From: Lepus europaeus
Lineage: Eukaryota; Chordata; Mammalia; Lagomorpha; Leporidae
Reading direction: 5' to 3'
Length of the DNA stretch: 64,000 nt
Assembly (NCBI RefSeq): GCF_033115175.1
Contig: NC_084827.1
Location: forward strand, 62,867,201-62,931,200
Of this stretch, positions 45,044-55,700 are shown piece by piece. Numbering within the stretch: the first letter of the stretch is position 1; each line of letters starts with the position of its first letter. The notes beneath the pieces are model-generated. The model searched no databases. It was given only the letters and a program-made list of their open reading frames with translations, and was not told the DNA's origin. Position numbers and translations under genes: made by a program.

Positions 45044-45807
45044 GTTCATGACATGGGTCGTGAACTCATTACATGCCTGCTCATACTTCTCCAGCTCTGA
45101 GTGGTAGATGTGGCGAATCTGAGCAAGTTTGCTGCGATAGTCCGAGTGTTCGATGGAGTTGTCAGGGGACACCGGGCCCAGCCACACCCTCTGCCAGAAG
45201 CATGTTGTCCAAGCACATCAGCTGTGGGTCCACCGGCTCCTCCTCTTGGGAGCTTCGGATGCTGAGGCCGGTTTTCTCCTTGATTTCACACAGGACGCTA
45301 AAGAGAGCAGGTTTCATTCGGTGGCAGTTTAGGGCATGTTTCTTGGCCTGGGCCTCGTCCAGGCTCTGGTCGGTGATGGTTATTATCTGCTGCAGAATGT
45401 CCCCGATGTCTTGCTTCCCTCGGCCTCCCGGGACCCCCCCCCCCCCACCGGGGTCTCCGCCACCGGGAGGCTCGCCAGGGCCCCCAGGCTCCCCACCCAC
45501 CAATCCCAGGCCCCCGAGGCCCCCGCCTGGAGGGGGCGGCCCCAGCAGCCGCTCGTTCATAGCTGGGGGGGGCCCCTGAGGCCCCCTCCCTGCTCCGCTC
45601 CTCCCCCCGCCTGGTTACTTGCCCCCCAAACTCGCCGGGGCCGCTGCTCCCTCCGCCCCAACCCCCGCCCGTCTCCGGCACTGAAGGGAGGCCTGGAGTA
45701 CCTGCTGGGCCCCCACAGGAGACCCCGCCCCCGGCAGCAGAGAAAATGGAGGGGGGGGGGGAGGGGGGGAGGAGAGGAGGCCCAAGCGGGGGTGTGTGTG
45801 CAAGAGC

Positions 45808-45821
45808 CCAGCTTTTTTTTT
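45808..45821. repeat. Target-site duplication, right copy, of PBX2 retrocopy
   Basis: Second copy of the CCAGC-T9 flank; it fixes the 5' end of the retrocopy at about 45807. Confidence 0.7.
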
Positions 45822-46229
45822 AAATTGTTTTATCAACCAAAGATGTTTTTTATTTATCTGAAACATTATATGGTTTCATTTTACCTAGAGAAGGAAATTG
45901 AACATTCATTTGCATTTAGAACGGGCTTGGGTGAATTAATGAGTGTAAGAAAGTTCAAATACTATTCACAGTTACTGGAATTGTCTTTGAGACTTTTACC
46001 TGATTCTCTGATTTTAACAATCTGCTAGTTAAAATTAGTTTTTAGAATTCAAAAATAGGCAGGCCCTAAACAAACCATGGAGGCCTTAGCCTAACAAGAC
46101 CCAAAGAGAACGCAAATCAACACAATCCCCATTCTGGGTTGAATTGTGTCTCCCAAAAAATACGTTGAAGTCTTAATGCCAGCCTGCAGCATACAGTGCG
46201 GCGTTAGACACTCCCGGCCTCCCCCTCGG
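45822..46229. other. AT-rich intergenic sequence with an old repeat scrap
   Basis: GGTTGAATTGTGTCTCCCAA and ACGTTGAAGTCTTAATGCC (46137-46185) recall an old mammalian LTR-type repeat. No gene. Confidence 0.35.
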
Positions 46230-46566
46230 CACCTGCTTGCATTCCAGAAAATGTCAAGAACTTTGGTCCACCCGCAGGAGTCCTTGCCTCCAACCTGGAG
46301 AGGCGCGCGGGAGCCGAGAATTCCTGTAGCTTTACCGGGAGAAACTGCTTCCCCGGGAGAACCCGCCCGAGCTCTTCCGGAGCCAGCGTCGGAGTCGGGG
46401 CGCGGGGTGCGGCTGGCGGGTCCACCCTAGGGAATCTGGCTCCCGCTGCCTGCCCCAGCCGCGGCGCGCCCCCGCGGCCGCACAGGGAACCGGGGCGCAG
46501 GAACTCCCTCTTGCCTGCCCGGCCGCGGAGTCTGCGGCGGCGAGGTGGACGGCGGGGCCAGGATAC
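46230..46566. promoter_or_regulatory. Second orphan CpG-rich block
   Basis: Dense CpG (for example CCCCCGCGGCCGCACAGG, GGCCGCGGAGTCTGCGGCGG) with no recognised gene start. It lies about 0.4 kb beyond the 5' side of the PBX2 retrocopy, which did not carry it in. Confidence 0.45.
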
Positions 46567-46596
46567 GAGTTTCCCCAGCTTTTAAAATTCATTTTA

Positions 46597-46896
46597 GGGG
46601 CCCGACGCTGTGGCGCAGCGAATTAAAACGCCGGCCTGCAGCGCCAGCTTCCCATACGGGCGCCTGGCTGCTCCACTTCCTATCCGGCATCCTTGCTGAT
46701 GGTCTGGGAAAACAGTGGAAGATGGTCCAAGCCCTTGGGCCCTTGCACCTCCGTGGGAGACCAGGAAGAAGCTTCTGGCTCAGCTCCCGCTGTTGCAGCC
46801 ATTTGGGGAATGAACCGGCGAATTCGGGAAAATTTCTGTCTCTACCTCTCTCTGTAACTCTTTCAAATAGATAAAATAAATCTTAAAAAAAAAAAA
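46597..46896 (+). mobile_element. CSINE
   Basis: GGGGCCCGACGCTGTGGCGC to CAAATAGATAAAATAAATC. Confidence 0.9.
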
Positions 46897-47137
46897 ATCC
46901 ACATTGGCTCATAAGCCCTTGTAATACTGTTATTTAAAAATTATATTATAAATTACTATGTTGCAAATTTCAGCCTTTTCTACTTTTGGCTATGACAACA
47001 TAAATTCACTGTAGCATTCAAATGAGTGCTGTCAAAAAATAAGAATTCAATGGAGGACTGATGATGTCATTAGTTCATGAGAAAAATAATTATTCAAATT
47101 TTCAGACAAATATTTCCAGGAAATAATTTTTATGGCC
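46897..47137. other. AT-rich intergenic sequence
   Basis: Nothing recognisable. Confidence 0.4.
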
Positions 47138-47145
47138 AACTTGTA

Positions 47146-47487
47146 TTTATTTATTTATTTTTAAAAAGATTTATTTATTTACTTCAAAGTAGAGTTACAC
47201 AGAGAGAGGAGAGGCAGGGAGAGAGAGGTCTTCCATCCGATGGTTCACTCCCCAATTGGCTGCAACAGCTGGAACTGTGCTGATCTGAAGCCAGAAGCCA
47301 GGAGCTTCTTCTGGGTCTCCCACATGGGTGCAGGGGCCCAAGGGCCTGGGTCATCTTCTACTGCTTTCCCAGGCCATAGCAGAGAGCTAGATCAGAAGTG
47401 GAGCCCCCAGGTCTCACACCGGCACCCATATGGGATGCCGGCGCTTCAGGCCATGGCGTTAGTCCAGTGTGCCACAGCGCCAGCCCC
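47146..47487 (-). mobile_element. CSINE with target duplication
   Basis: AAAAGATTTATTTATTTAC to CACAGCGCCAGCCCC; CAACTTGT at both ends (47138-47145, 47489-47496). Confidence 0.9.
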
Positions 47488-47655
47488 TCAACTTGTCTTT
47501 AAATAGTTTCAATATACACTGAACAGAAGTTTCTCTTTTTTTTTACAGTTTAATTTTTGTAGAACAAGCAAATGAACTTTGCAAATTTATCCTAAAAACT
47601 CAATGAAGGTGTTCATGCATTAGGTGGAATTCCAGTTTACAAAATGCCCATTTTT

Positions 47656-47972
47656 GGCCCAGCACTGTGGCACAGCTGGTTAAGACACCATATTGGAGCA
47701 CCAGTTCAAGTCCTGCCCATTCTGCTTCCTGTCCAACTACCGGCTGATGCACATGTTGGGAGGCAGTGCAGGATGGCGGGAGTGTTTGGACCCCTGCCAC
47801 CCGTGTGGGAAACCCAGATGGAGTTTCTGGCTCCTGGCTTCCACCTGGTCCAGCCCTGGCTGTTGTAGTCATTTGGGAGAGTGAAACAGTGGGTGGAAGA
47901 TCTCTCTCTCTCTCTCTCCTCTCTCTCTCTGTCACTCTGCCTTTCAAATAGGTAAAAAATCTTTTGTAAAAA
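47656..47972 (+). mobile_element. CSINE
   Basis: GGCCCAGCACTGTGGCACAG to TTTCAAATAGGTAAAAAATC. Confidence 0.85.
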
Positions 47973-48021
47973 TGCTTGTTTTTAAAATCATTTCAAAGTG
48001 TACAGAAAAACACAGACAGGC

Positions 48022-48354
48022 TTGGGGCTGGCACTGTGGTGCACCGGGTTAAAGCCCTGGCCTGAAGCGCCGGCATCCCACATGAGCGCCTGTTCTGGTC
48101 CCGGCTGCTCCTCTTCTGATCCAGCTCTCTGCTATGGCCTGGGAAAGCAGCAGAAGATGGCCAAAGTCCTTGGGCCTCTGCACCCACACAGGAGACCCGG
48201 AAGAAGCTCCTGGTTCCTGGCTTCAGATCGGTGCAGCTCTGGCCATTGTGACCATCTGGGGAGTGAACCAGCGGATGGAAGACCTCTCTCTCTGTCTCTA
48301 CCTCTCTCTGTAACTCTATCTCTCAAATAAATAAAATAAATCTTAAAAAAAAAA
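48022..48354 (+). mobile_element. CSINE with target duplication
   Basis: TGGGGCTGGCACTGTGGTGC to CAAATAAATAAAATAAATC; AGACAGGC at 48014-48021 and 48355-48362. Confidence 0.92.
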
Positions 48355-48581
48355 AGACAGGCAAAAGACACATTTTCTTAGTTTCAGGAGTTGCCCTTAG
48401 GGGAGGGAATTCCTGACTTTGAGAGGCTGCAATTGTGGTGAAAAGGAAAACCAATCACTTCCTCATCATTGTCAAAGGTCTAGGAAGTGGACACATAGTA
48501 CATTTCATACAGAAAATTAGGAACCAGGAATAATTGTTAATTATAATATAGCAAGGAAACCAAAGTCACCATTCATCTCTC

Positions 48582-49090
48582 ACCTCTATCTTTATCTACC
48601 TACCTACATACCTATCTATCTATCTAATCTATTATCTTTCATCATCTATCAGATCTATCATCTATGTATCAATCATATCTATCTATATTATCTACCATTC
48701 ATCTATCTATAATATCTTTTTAAAAATTATTTTATTTATTTCAAAGACAGAGTTACAGAGAGGGGCAGAGCCAGAGAGAGAGAGGTCTTCCATTCCGCTG
48801 GTTCACTCCCCAAAGGACCGCAACAGCCAGAGCTGAGCTGATCCGAAGCCAGGAGCCAGGAGCTTCTTCCGGGTCTCCCACGCGGGTGCAGGGGCCCAAG
48901 GAGTTGAGCCATCTTTCACTGCTTTCCCAGGCCATAGCAGAGAGCTGGATCGGAAGTGGAACAGCTGGGACTCGAACCAGTGCCCATATGGGATGCCGGT
49001 GCTGCAGACTGGTGCTTTAATCTGCTGTACCATAGCGCCAGCCCCATCTATCTATAATATCTATCATCTATCAGTCTATCTAGCCTCTGT
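48582..49090 (+). repeat. (TATC)n microsatellite, split by a SINE
   Basis: Imperfect ATCT/TATC array at 48582-48717 that resumes at 49045-49090. Confidence 0.9.
48718..49044 (-). mobile_element. CSINE with 18-bp target duplication
   Basis: Flanked by perfect CATCTATCTATAATATCT copies at 48700-48717 and 49045-49062. The body runs from AAATTATTTTATTTATTTC to CATAGCGCCAGCCC. Confidence 0.95.
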
Positions 49091-50214
49091 CTACCAATTA
49101 ACAACCAACCGATTAATTGATAAACCATTACTTACCTAGCTCTGAGAAAAAAAAAAAAAAAACCCATCCAAGAGTTGTGAAAAGAAGAAGCCCCTTGCTT
49201 TTTCTGCAGTGCCTAACAACTTTGAGGCTAAAATGCTTTCCCTATAAACGATACCCTGGGTGTCCAGAGAGATTATTACAAAGTAGATGTGTCCCAGGAG
49301 TCTAAAGAGCAAGTGTGGGCCTCTGGTTAAACCTTCACATCTGTGTGTTCCAGACCTTAGCTGTCTGTCTCCCGCTGTGGAGCACGGACCATAGACAGCC
49401 CCCCTGCCAGCCGTCTGCGAGCCCAGCCCCTGGTTCTGCTCGTTTTGATGGACAGCCACCTCCCTTCCCTTGTGACAGCCCAGCTGCCAGCTGCTCTCTC
49501 CTTGCCTGGTTTGTTGTGCCTGGTCTATTCTGGCACATTCCAGACAGGCAGGGTCTGTCACCTCAGATCCCTGAGTGTGCTCTCTGAAGGAGCCACTCCA
49601 GGATGCTGAGACAAGAGGCAGGATTGTACCCGTCACACAGTTTCCATTTCCTGACCACGGGGCCCCTTTCCCACTCAGAGTTTATTCAGAGCCTTCCTGT
49701 TCCTTTGAGAAACATCATGGCTGTATCCCTGGCACTGGTACCCCTTCTAGCCTGGATTCAACCTGACTTTCCTTGGCTGGGAGCGTTCCAAAGCTAACCA
49801 GTTGTATCCGTTTTTCTTGTCTGCCAAAGCCACCATGGTCCCCATGGCTTTATACCACACAGGCGAAAGTTCCTGGGACTGACTTGGGCAGGGATGCCAG
49901 CTTCGAATATTTGAACTTGACTTCAGTACGAGCCACATGCACTGCCTTGTCTCATCTCACCTGGAGTATCTGCTATCAGGAAAGGAAAACAAGGGGGCTC
50001 AACACTCACTGACTCCCTGGCCAGCAGCTGGACCCTTGGGGACCCCCAAGTGGCCACTACGAATGCTTACAGCTGCACACAGTTGTATATGCCTACATCA
50101 TTTTATCATTCATTTCACCCATAAAGCACATAATCTACAAGTAACAACAAAATATATAGCACTCTTCATTGTGAATTCCATAAAGCCTATATAAGATTTT
50201 GTTGATTTTTATGA
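49091..50214. other. Repeat-poor stretch, no gene recognised
   Basis: Over 1 kb without SINEs. Open frames up to 166 codons (minus, 49136-49636) show no domain. Confidence 0.4.
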
Positions 50215-50249
50215 GAGTAAAAAATAGATTTATTTATTTATTGGAAAGC

Positions 50250-50283
<34 letters not shown>

Positions 50284-50402
50284 AAGAGACAGAGAGCTCT
50301 TCCATCTGCTGGTTCACTCCCCAAATGGCCACAATTGGGTCAGGCTGAAGCCAGGAGCCCGGAACTCCATTCAGGTCTTCCCTGTGGGTAGCAGGGGCCC
50401 AA
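50215..50402 (-). mobile_element. CSINE, truncated
   Basis: AATAGATTTATTTATTTATTG to GTAGCAGGGGCCCAAG; the head half is missing. Confidence 0.82.
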
Positions 50403-50421
50403 GGTTTGCCTGCCCTTGATT

Positions 50422-50724
50422 TTTTTTTTAAAGATTTATTTATTTATCTGAAAGTCAGAGTTACACAAAGAAAGAAGGATAGGCAGAGAGAAAGAGAGAG
50501 AGAGAGAGAGAGGCCTTCCATCAACTCGTTCACTCTCTAATTGGCTGCAGGTCTTCCCATGTGGGTGCAGGAGCCCAAGGACAAGGGCCATCTTCTACTG
50601 CTTTCCCAGGCCATAGCAGAGAGCTGGATTGGAAGTGGAGCAGCCGGGACTTGAAGTGACCCCTATATGGGATGCTGGCACTGCAGGCGGCGCTTTATCT
50701 GCTACATCACAGTGCAGGGCCCCT
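50422..50724 (-). mobile_element. CSINE with target duplication
   Basis: AAAGATTTATTTATTTATC to CACAGTGCAGGGCCCC; CCCTTGATT at 50413-50421 and 50725-50733. Confidence 0.88.
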
Positions 50725-51114
50725 CCCTTGATTCTTTATGATGGTTGTTGGCCATTTGTATACCTTGTGTAGCCAAATCTCTATTCACATCATTTGCCCT
50801 TTTATACTTCAGACTATTTGTGGTGTGTTTTAGGTCTTTTGTTTTGCTGGTGTGCTGTGTGGACTATCCTAGGTTTGGGCTATCTGCCCCCTTGTCTGTC
50901 AAATAGCTTGTAAAGATTTTCTTCCCTTCTGTGGGGTGTCTCTGTGTCCCCTGCAGGTGGCATTCGCATTCAGGATCCGTGGTGGGGCCCTTCTCAGCTC
51001 AGTGTCAGATAATCCTGCATCCCTCACTGCAGGGCCTCCGGGCCTTGTGGGAGGAGCAGCCCAGTTCAGCCCATCTGCAGAGGGGCCTGAAGCCTCAGAG
51101 CCAGTGGCAGGAAC

Positions 51115-51262
51115 TGAGTGAGTGGGAGGGCTCACGGGGGCTGAGTGAGTGGCAGGTGGGAGGGCTCATGGGGGCTGAGTGAGTGGCAGGTGGGAGGGCT
51201 CATGGGGGCTGAGTGGCAGGTGGGAGGGCTCATGGGGGCTGAGTGGCAGGTGGGAGGCTCTT
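51115..51262 (+). repeat. 30-bp minisatellite
   Basis: About four and a half units built on TGAGTGGCAGGTGGGAGG and GCTCATGGGGGC. One unit carries an extra TGAG. Confidence 0.88.
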
Positions 51263-51319
51263 GGGGATTGGTGTTTTCCTCCTGCTGTGCACAGGGCTGA
51301 GTCTGTTCCCTGTGGATTT

Positions 51320-51470
51320 CTGCAGTGCTCTCACCAGGTCAGTGTGAATGGACTCCTATTTCACGGATAAGGAAAGTGGAGCACAGAGAGGCGGGGGTGG
51401 GGGGGGGTGGAGGGGGTGGGGACTGGTGCAGCCACACAGGCCACAGCTGCAGAGAGAGCAGATGCTCACC
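51320..51470. repeat. Possible MIR fragment
   Basis: CTATTTCACGGATAAGGAAA and GGAGCACAGAGAGG follow the MIR consensus; by eye only. Confidence 0.45.
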
Positions 51471-52349
51471 TGAGCCACGGCCCTCACCCTGCTGCCCCAG
51501 GGCCCTGCACTGCACCCCAGTGCCCCCACCAGCTACAGTGCAGACAAAGCCCAGGTGTCCCAGCTGCCTGGGAGCCTGACCCCGCCCCTCCCTTCCCACC
51601 CTGCTCTTTCCCCTTAGTTCCTGGGAGGCTGTCGGAGGCTGGGTTCCTACTGCCTGGCAAGATGGAGCCCTCAACCCACAGGCACCCACTAGAGGCAGCT
51701 CAGACTGTGTGGCTGCCACTGAGTGGTCCCAGAAAGACCTTTCCCTTCCCAGAGGGCTGCTCAAACTCAGACCCATGTGGGAATGTGCAGTACACGCCTG
51801 CTGGGAGCCAAGCAGACAGGTATGGGGACCCCTCCAGAGAGGCCAACGAGTGCTGACCTCTGGCAGCTGACCTGTCTGCCCAAGGCATACCCAGCCAGGA
51901 GCTGCAGCACAGCCCTGGGACACACACATCCACGATGCAAGCAGCCGTCAGTGAGCTCCATTTCACACTGCTGCTCCTCTCGGGCTGCCCAGCCTGGCCC
52001 CCCTTTGGAGGAGAGGTGCCGCAGGGCCTCAGAGGGGCAGATCCACACCAGGGGCCTGAGACAGAACCTGTGCACCTGCTGCGAAGCTCGGGGCGGGGCG
52101 GGGGGTGAACTGGCTCGTGGCCTCCTGCGCACCATGGGCTGGCCAGCCCCTGGCCAGCTCAGCAGTGAGACCAACACTTCCCTGGGACTTGGGGATGTCA
52201 GGGTGCCCGTGTCTGTGCTACACTGACTCTGCCTTCCCGTGGAGCGGCCTGGCTGGGGCTTGGCTGGCCCTGAGCCCTCTCCTGCAGGGGGCCCCAGGCA
52301 CTGACACAGAAGGCTCAGAAATGCGAGTGAGAGAAGCTTCTTGAGTTGG
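51471..52349. other. Unique sequence 3' of the protease gene, no other gene seen
   Basis: Overlapping open frames of 130-196 codons on both strands reflect GC content, not domains. Confidence 0.4.
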
Positions 52350-52355
52350 TTTACT
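52350..52355 (-). promoter_or_regulatory. Possible variant poly(A) signal of the protease gene
   Basis: AGTAAA on the minus strand lies about 100 nt past the stop codon. No AATAAA was seen closer. It is a known weaker variant, so this is tentative. Confidence 0.35.
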
Positions 52356-52453
52356 TTGGGGGGCTTCGGATGGATGGAAGAACCTGAGATGGAACCGCGT
52401 GCGGAGATGCAGCGCTCTGCGTGGGGGCTCCAGGGGCGGCTGGGACGGGCCCA

Positions 52454-52771
52454 TCACCGACTCTGCAGGAGAATCAGCAGCAGCAGAGTCACAGACGACA
52501 GCAGGACCAGGAAGACCCTGGGCCTGGGGACAGTGCCGGCCTCGGGAATAGGAACGTTGACCAGAACGGGGGGCTTTTCCTCAGGAGGGGCTTCCGAGGG
52601 GTTGGGTGTGGGGGTGACTCGCTGTTGCTCTTGGATCCAGTCGTGGAAGTAGGTGATCCTGGTGAAAACGCTGGGGCTGACGGGACTGCGGCAGTCCCAG
52701 CTCCAGCTGGTCACGCCCACCAGGTACCAGGCGCGCCTTAGGAAGCAGACCAAGGGCCCGCCAGAATCTCC
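52454..52771 (-). CDS. PRSS40: Protease exon 5 (catalytic Ser, stem, C-terminal anchor)
   Basis: After a TTTTCCCAG acceptor the exon opens with GDSGGPLVC (Ser254). It continues through [10 protein letters not shown] and a Pro/Glu-rich stem to a hydrophobic tail ending LLQSR and TGA at 52454-52456. The tail suggests membrane anchoring. Confidence 0.93.
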   Translation of the reverse strand, partial: GDSGGPLVCFLRRAWYLVGVTSWSWDCRSPVSPSVFTRITYFHDWIQEQQRVTPTPNPSEAPPEEKPPVLVNVPIPEAGTVPRPRVFLVLLSSVTLLLLILLQSR

Positions 52772-55700
52772 CTGGGAAAAGAGAGGGCAGGGTTCGTGGG
52801 GACAGAAACAGGGAGGGACATGCGTTGCTCAGGAGACATGAGGGGCCCTGGCCCTGCTCTGTAAGCCTGTGTGTGCGCAGCAAGGCAGGTCAGGCATCTT
52901 TGTTGTCTATAGGATGCATGGCAACACATCTGGGGCAATGGCAAAAGACCAGATGTGCAAAGGCCACAGAGAGGAATATCTTGAGGACCTGGCCTGAGGG
53001 CCGCTATCTATGAAGCTCCTGTAATTTGGCAGTTACTGACCTATGAAAACACACAGGGGGCGCCGAGGAGCCAGACAGCTGCCCTCTGACCTCCCCACAC
53101 CCCACCAGGAAGAAGGCACGGCCTGTGGTCCTATGGGACAGGTAGGTGGCCAGCTTGGAGGCTCAGCTAATTCCACAGGCCAGCACCGTATGCGACTTGC
53201 GCCTTTGCTGGTGACCTAACAAGGTCTCCAATGTTTCCTCAACTCCCTGGTTGAGTTTTAGAAAGTGCTGGACTGTTAGATCTGTGGAAGGTGAAGAGGT
53301 GTTGCTTGGAGGGAGCAGCTAAAAGGTGTGGAGCCAACAGGTGTGGCTGGGCAGGAGGTGGGAAGGTGTTGGCCCCAGTCCTCTCTCAACTTGACCATGG
53401 CCTTGCTCTCTCCCTTGGGCTGCTCACTTCCTCCCTGGGCTTGCATTTCTCCACCATGAGATGGAACGATTACATAGAACGGGGCGGGGGTGAGGGAGAA
53501 CGTTCATGATACTAATGGGCTCACGTCCACAGTCTATAATGAGCTCTTCAGATTACACAAACAAAAACATAGACAGTTGCTGAAAAAGGCAATCAACATG
53601 AGAAATACTTATCCTCAGCATTCTCCAAAGAAATGAAAATTAGAAACAGCATCACATAATTAAAATTGCAGATAACCTGAGTTGGGGGCGGTGGTGACAC
53701 AGAACAACCCGAGCCCTCACTCACTGAGGGCGGGAGTACAAATTGGTAGGATCGAGTGGAGGAGCTGCCTGGGTGATGTATGAGAGACGAACAACTGCAG
53801 GTCTCCCAGCATGGACCTGCACTGCCAGAGTGACTGTGATCCCAAAGGGAACGCATGGGCACTAACACACACACCCCGGCATGCCCACGGCCACATTATT
53901 TGCAGTGAGCTCCCACGGAAATGCTCCAACGTCAACAGCACTGGGAATGCACAGCACCGACTACACCCATGGGCTACTCGCATGATGTGGCAATGGTGGA
54001 GGAGCCAGGCCAAGCTTGCATCCTGCTGTAGGCTCTCCGTAAACCTCCATACCAAGGCACTGGGCTTTGGAAGCCTGAGCAAGGCTGTATGGGGAGAGGG
54101 ACCGAGAGAATGTGGGCAGGAATGAGCCCCTCCAGATGCTGGGTTCATAAGGACTTTGGTCCCTAACATTTAGCACATAGAACACTTGGAAAGTCTGCCT
54201 TTCAGTGCCTACGCCATGCTCCAGGAACCTTCTGTAAGGAAGCAGAGACACTGGGCCTTCTGCCAGAAGGGATCTCAGGCTGGGCTCAGGAAGAGGAGGG
54301 GGTCAGGGCCGGGGCAGCGTCCAGGGAGACAGAGGGAGGGAACCCAGCACAGAGGTGGCCGAGTTCCGCCAGCCTCACTTACTCGACAGATGGACTTCTC
54401 GTCCCAGGTATCCCCGGCGCATATCATGTCGTCCTTGACACTAAAAACATCATGGGGCGGCGTGCCTGGAGGGGGTATGAAGAACCTCCTGCAGCTGTCA
54501 CTGTCTATGAGGCTGACCTTGGCCTCTTGCAGCTGGAAGGGTGCCGGCAGGAACACTGCGGGGAGACAGCACAGATGTGAGAGCAGCTGGAGAGACGCTG
54601 CTCCCTGTGACACCTGCTTCTCCCTCTGACACCTGATTCTCCCTCTGATACCTGCTTCTCCCTGACACCAGCTTCTGCCTCTGCCACCTGCTTCTCTCTG
54701 ACACTGGCTTCTCCCTCTGACACCAGCTTCTCCCCCTGACACCAGCTTCTCCCTCTGACACCTACTTCTCCCTCTGGCACCTGCCTGCCAGTGGAAGGCA
54801 CCCACTCCAGCACACAGGACTGTCTACTCTGAGTCCGGGTCAGGGACATGGATGCTGGGCCACCTGCGCTGGCTGGAGCAGAGGCAGAGCTGACAGGTGC
54901 CAGGTGGGCTGGGTAGCATGACAGACATGACTGCCCTGCCTAGGAACAAGTGATCTGTGGACACTGCGATTGTTTCCAGAGGCCACTCCCGATCTGGCCT
55001 GGGTCCCCTGGTGGAGCACAGTGTCACAGCGATGGCTCACACCTGTGTGGCACTGGCTGTGTGCGAGTTTCACAGGGCTGTTGTGTGGGGCAGACCCCAG
55101 CCCTGGGTGCAGGTCGACAGCCTAGACTGGGGGAGGGCATGCACAGGGAAGGGCAGGCCCAGTGTCTCCTTGCTATCAGCTGCTCCCTGCCCTGGTGGTT
55201 TCCCTACCCATGACTTCCCTGGGAGCGCCAGCTCCTGCAGTGTGCCATGCCTTGGAGAATCCTTGCCCTGTTGGTGGTTCTTGGTGAGGGGTCCTCTCAG
55301 GAGAGTGTCTTTGGAAATGTTGAAGGACCAGGGGTTGGCATGGTGGCATAGTGGGCTAAAACTTCTGCCTGTGGTGCTGGCATCCCATGTGGGCGCCGTT
55401 TCGAGTCCCGGCTGCTCCAGTTCTGATCCAGCTCCCTGCTAATGTGCCTGGGAAACCAGTGGAAGATCGCCCAAGTACTTGGATCCCTGTACTGCATGGG
55501 AGACCCAGAAGAAGCTCCTGGCTTCAGATCAGCCCATCTCTAGTCATTATGACTGTTTGGAGAGTGAACCAGTTGATGGAAGACCTCTCTGTCTCTCCCT
55601 CTCTCTTTCTGTAACTCTACCTCTGAAATAAATAAATACATCTTTTAAAAAAATTTTGAAGGGTCAGCTGTTCTAGTTGACTGGACAGTGTGACTGACAC

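Larger units (their letters stand above)
42732..45807 (-). pseudogene. PBX2P: PBX2 processed pseudogene (retrocopy)
   Basis: Seen: the minus strand carries an intronless copy of the PBX2 mRNA. The start codon match is at 45558-45560 ([13 protein letters not shown]) and the stop match TGA at 44305-44307 (after VHSDTSN). There are about 250 nt of 5' UTR and 1.57 kb of 3' UTR. PBC-A/B domains are recognisable ([26 protein letters not shown]). The homeodomain lies at about 44675-44864, with the [11 protein letters not shown] recognition helix. It is broken three times: the Ala-rich linker after AEGVAGP is deleted with a frameshift near 45170; a 23-bp tandem duplication lies at 44998-45043; one base is lost near 44473. 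A 14-bp direct repeat flanks it (42718-42731, 45808-45821). Known: PBX2 is a TALE homeodomain cofactor of HOX proteins. Inference: L1-mediated retroposition, non-functional as protein. Confidence 0.93.

Noticed and set aside
51115..51262. Evenly spaced repeats resembling a CRISPR array
   Set aside because: The units are contiguous tandem copies with no unique spacers, in a mammalian genome.
54275..54849. Overlapping minus-strand frames with [11 protein letters not shown] repeats
   Set aside because: They cross the 19-bp minisatellite and read through protease exon 4 in or out of frame.
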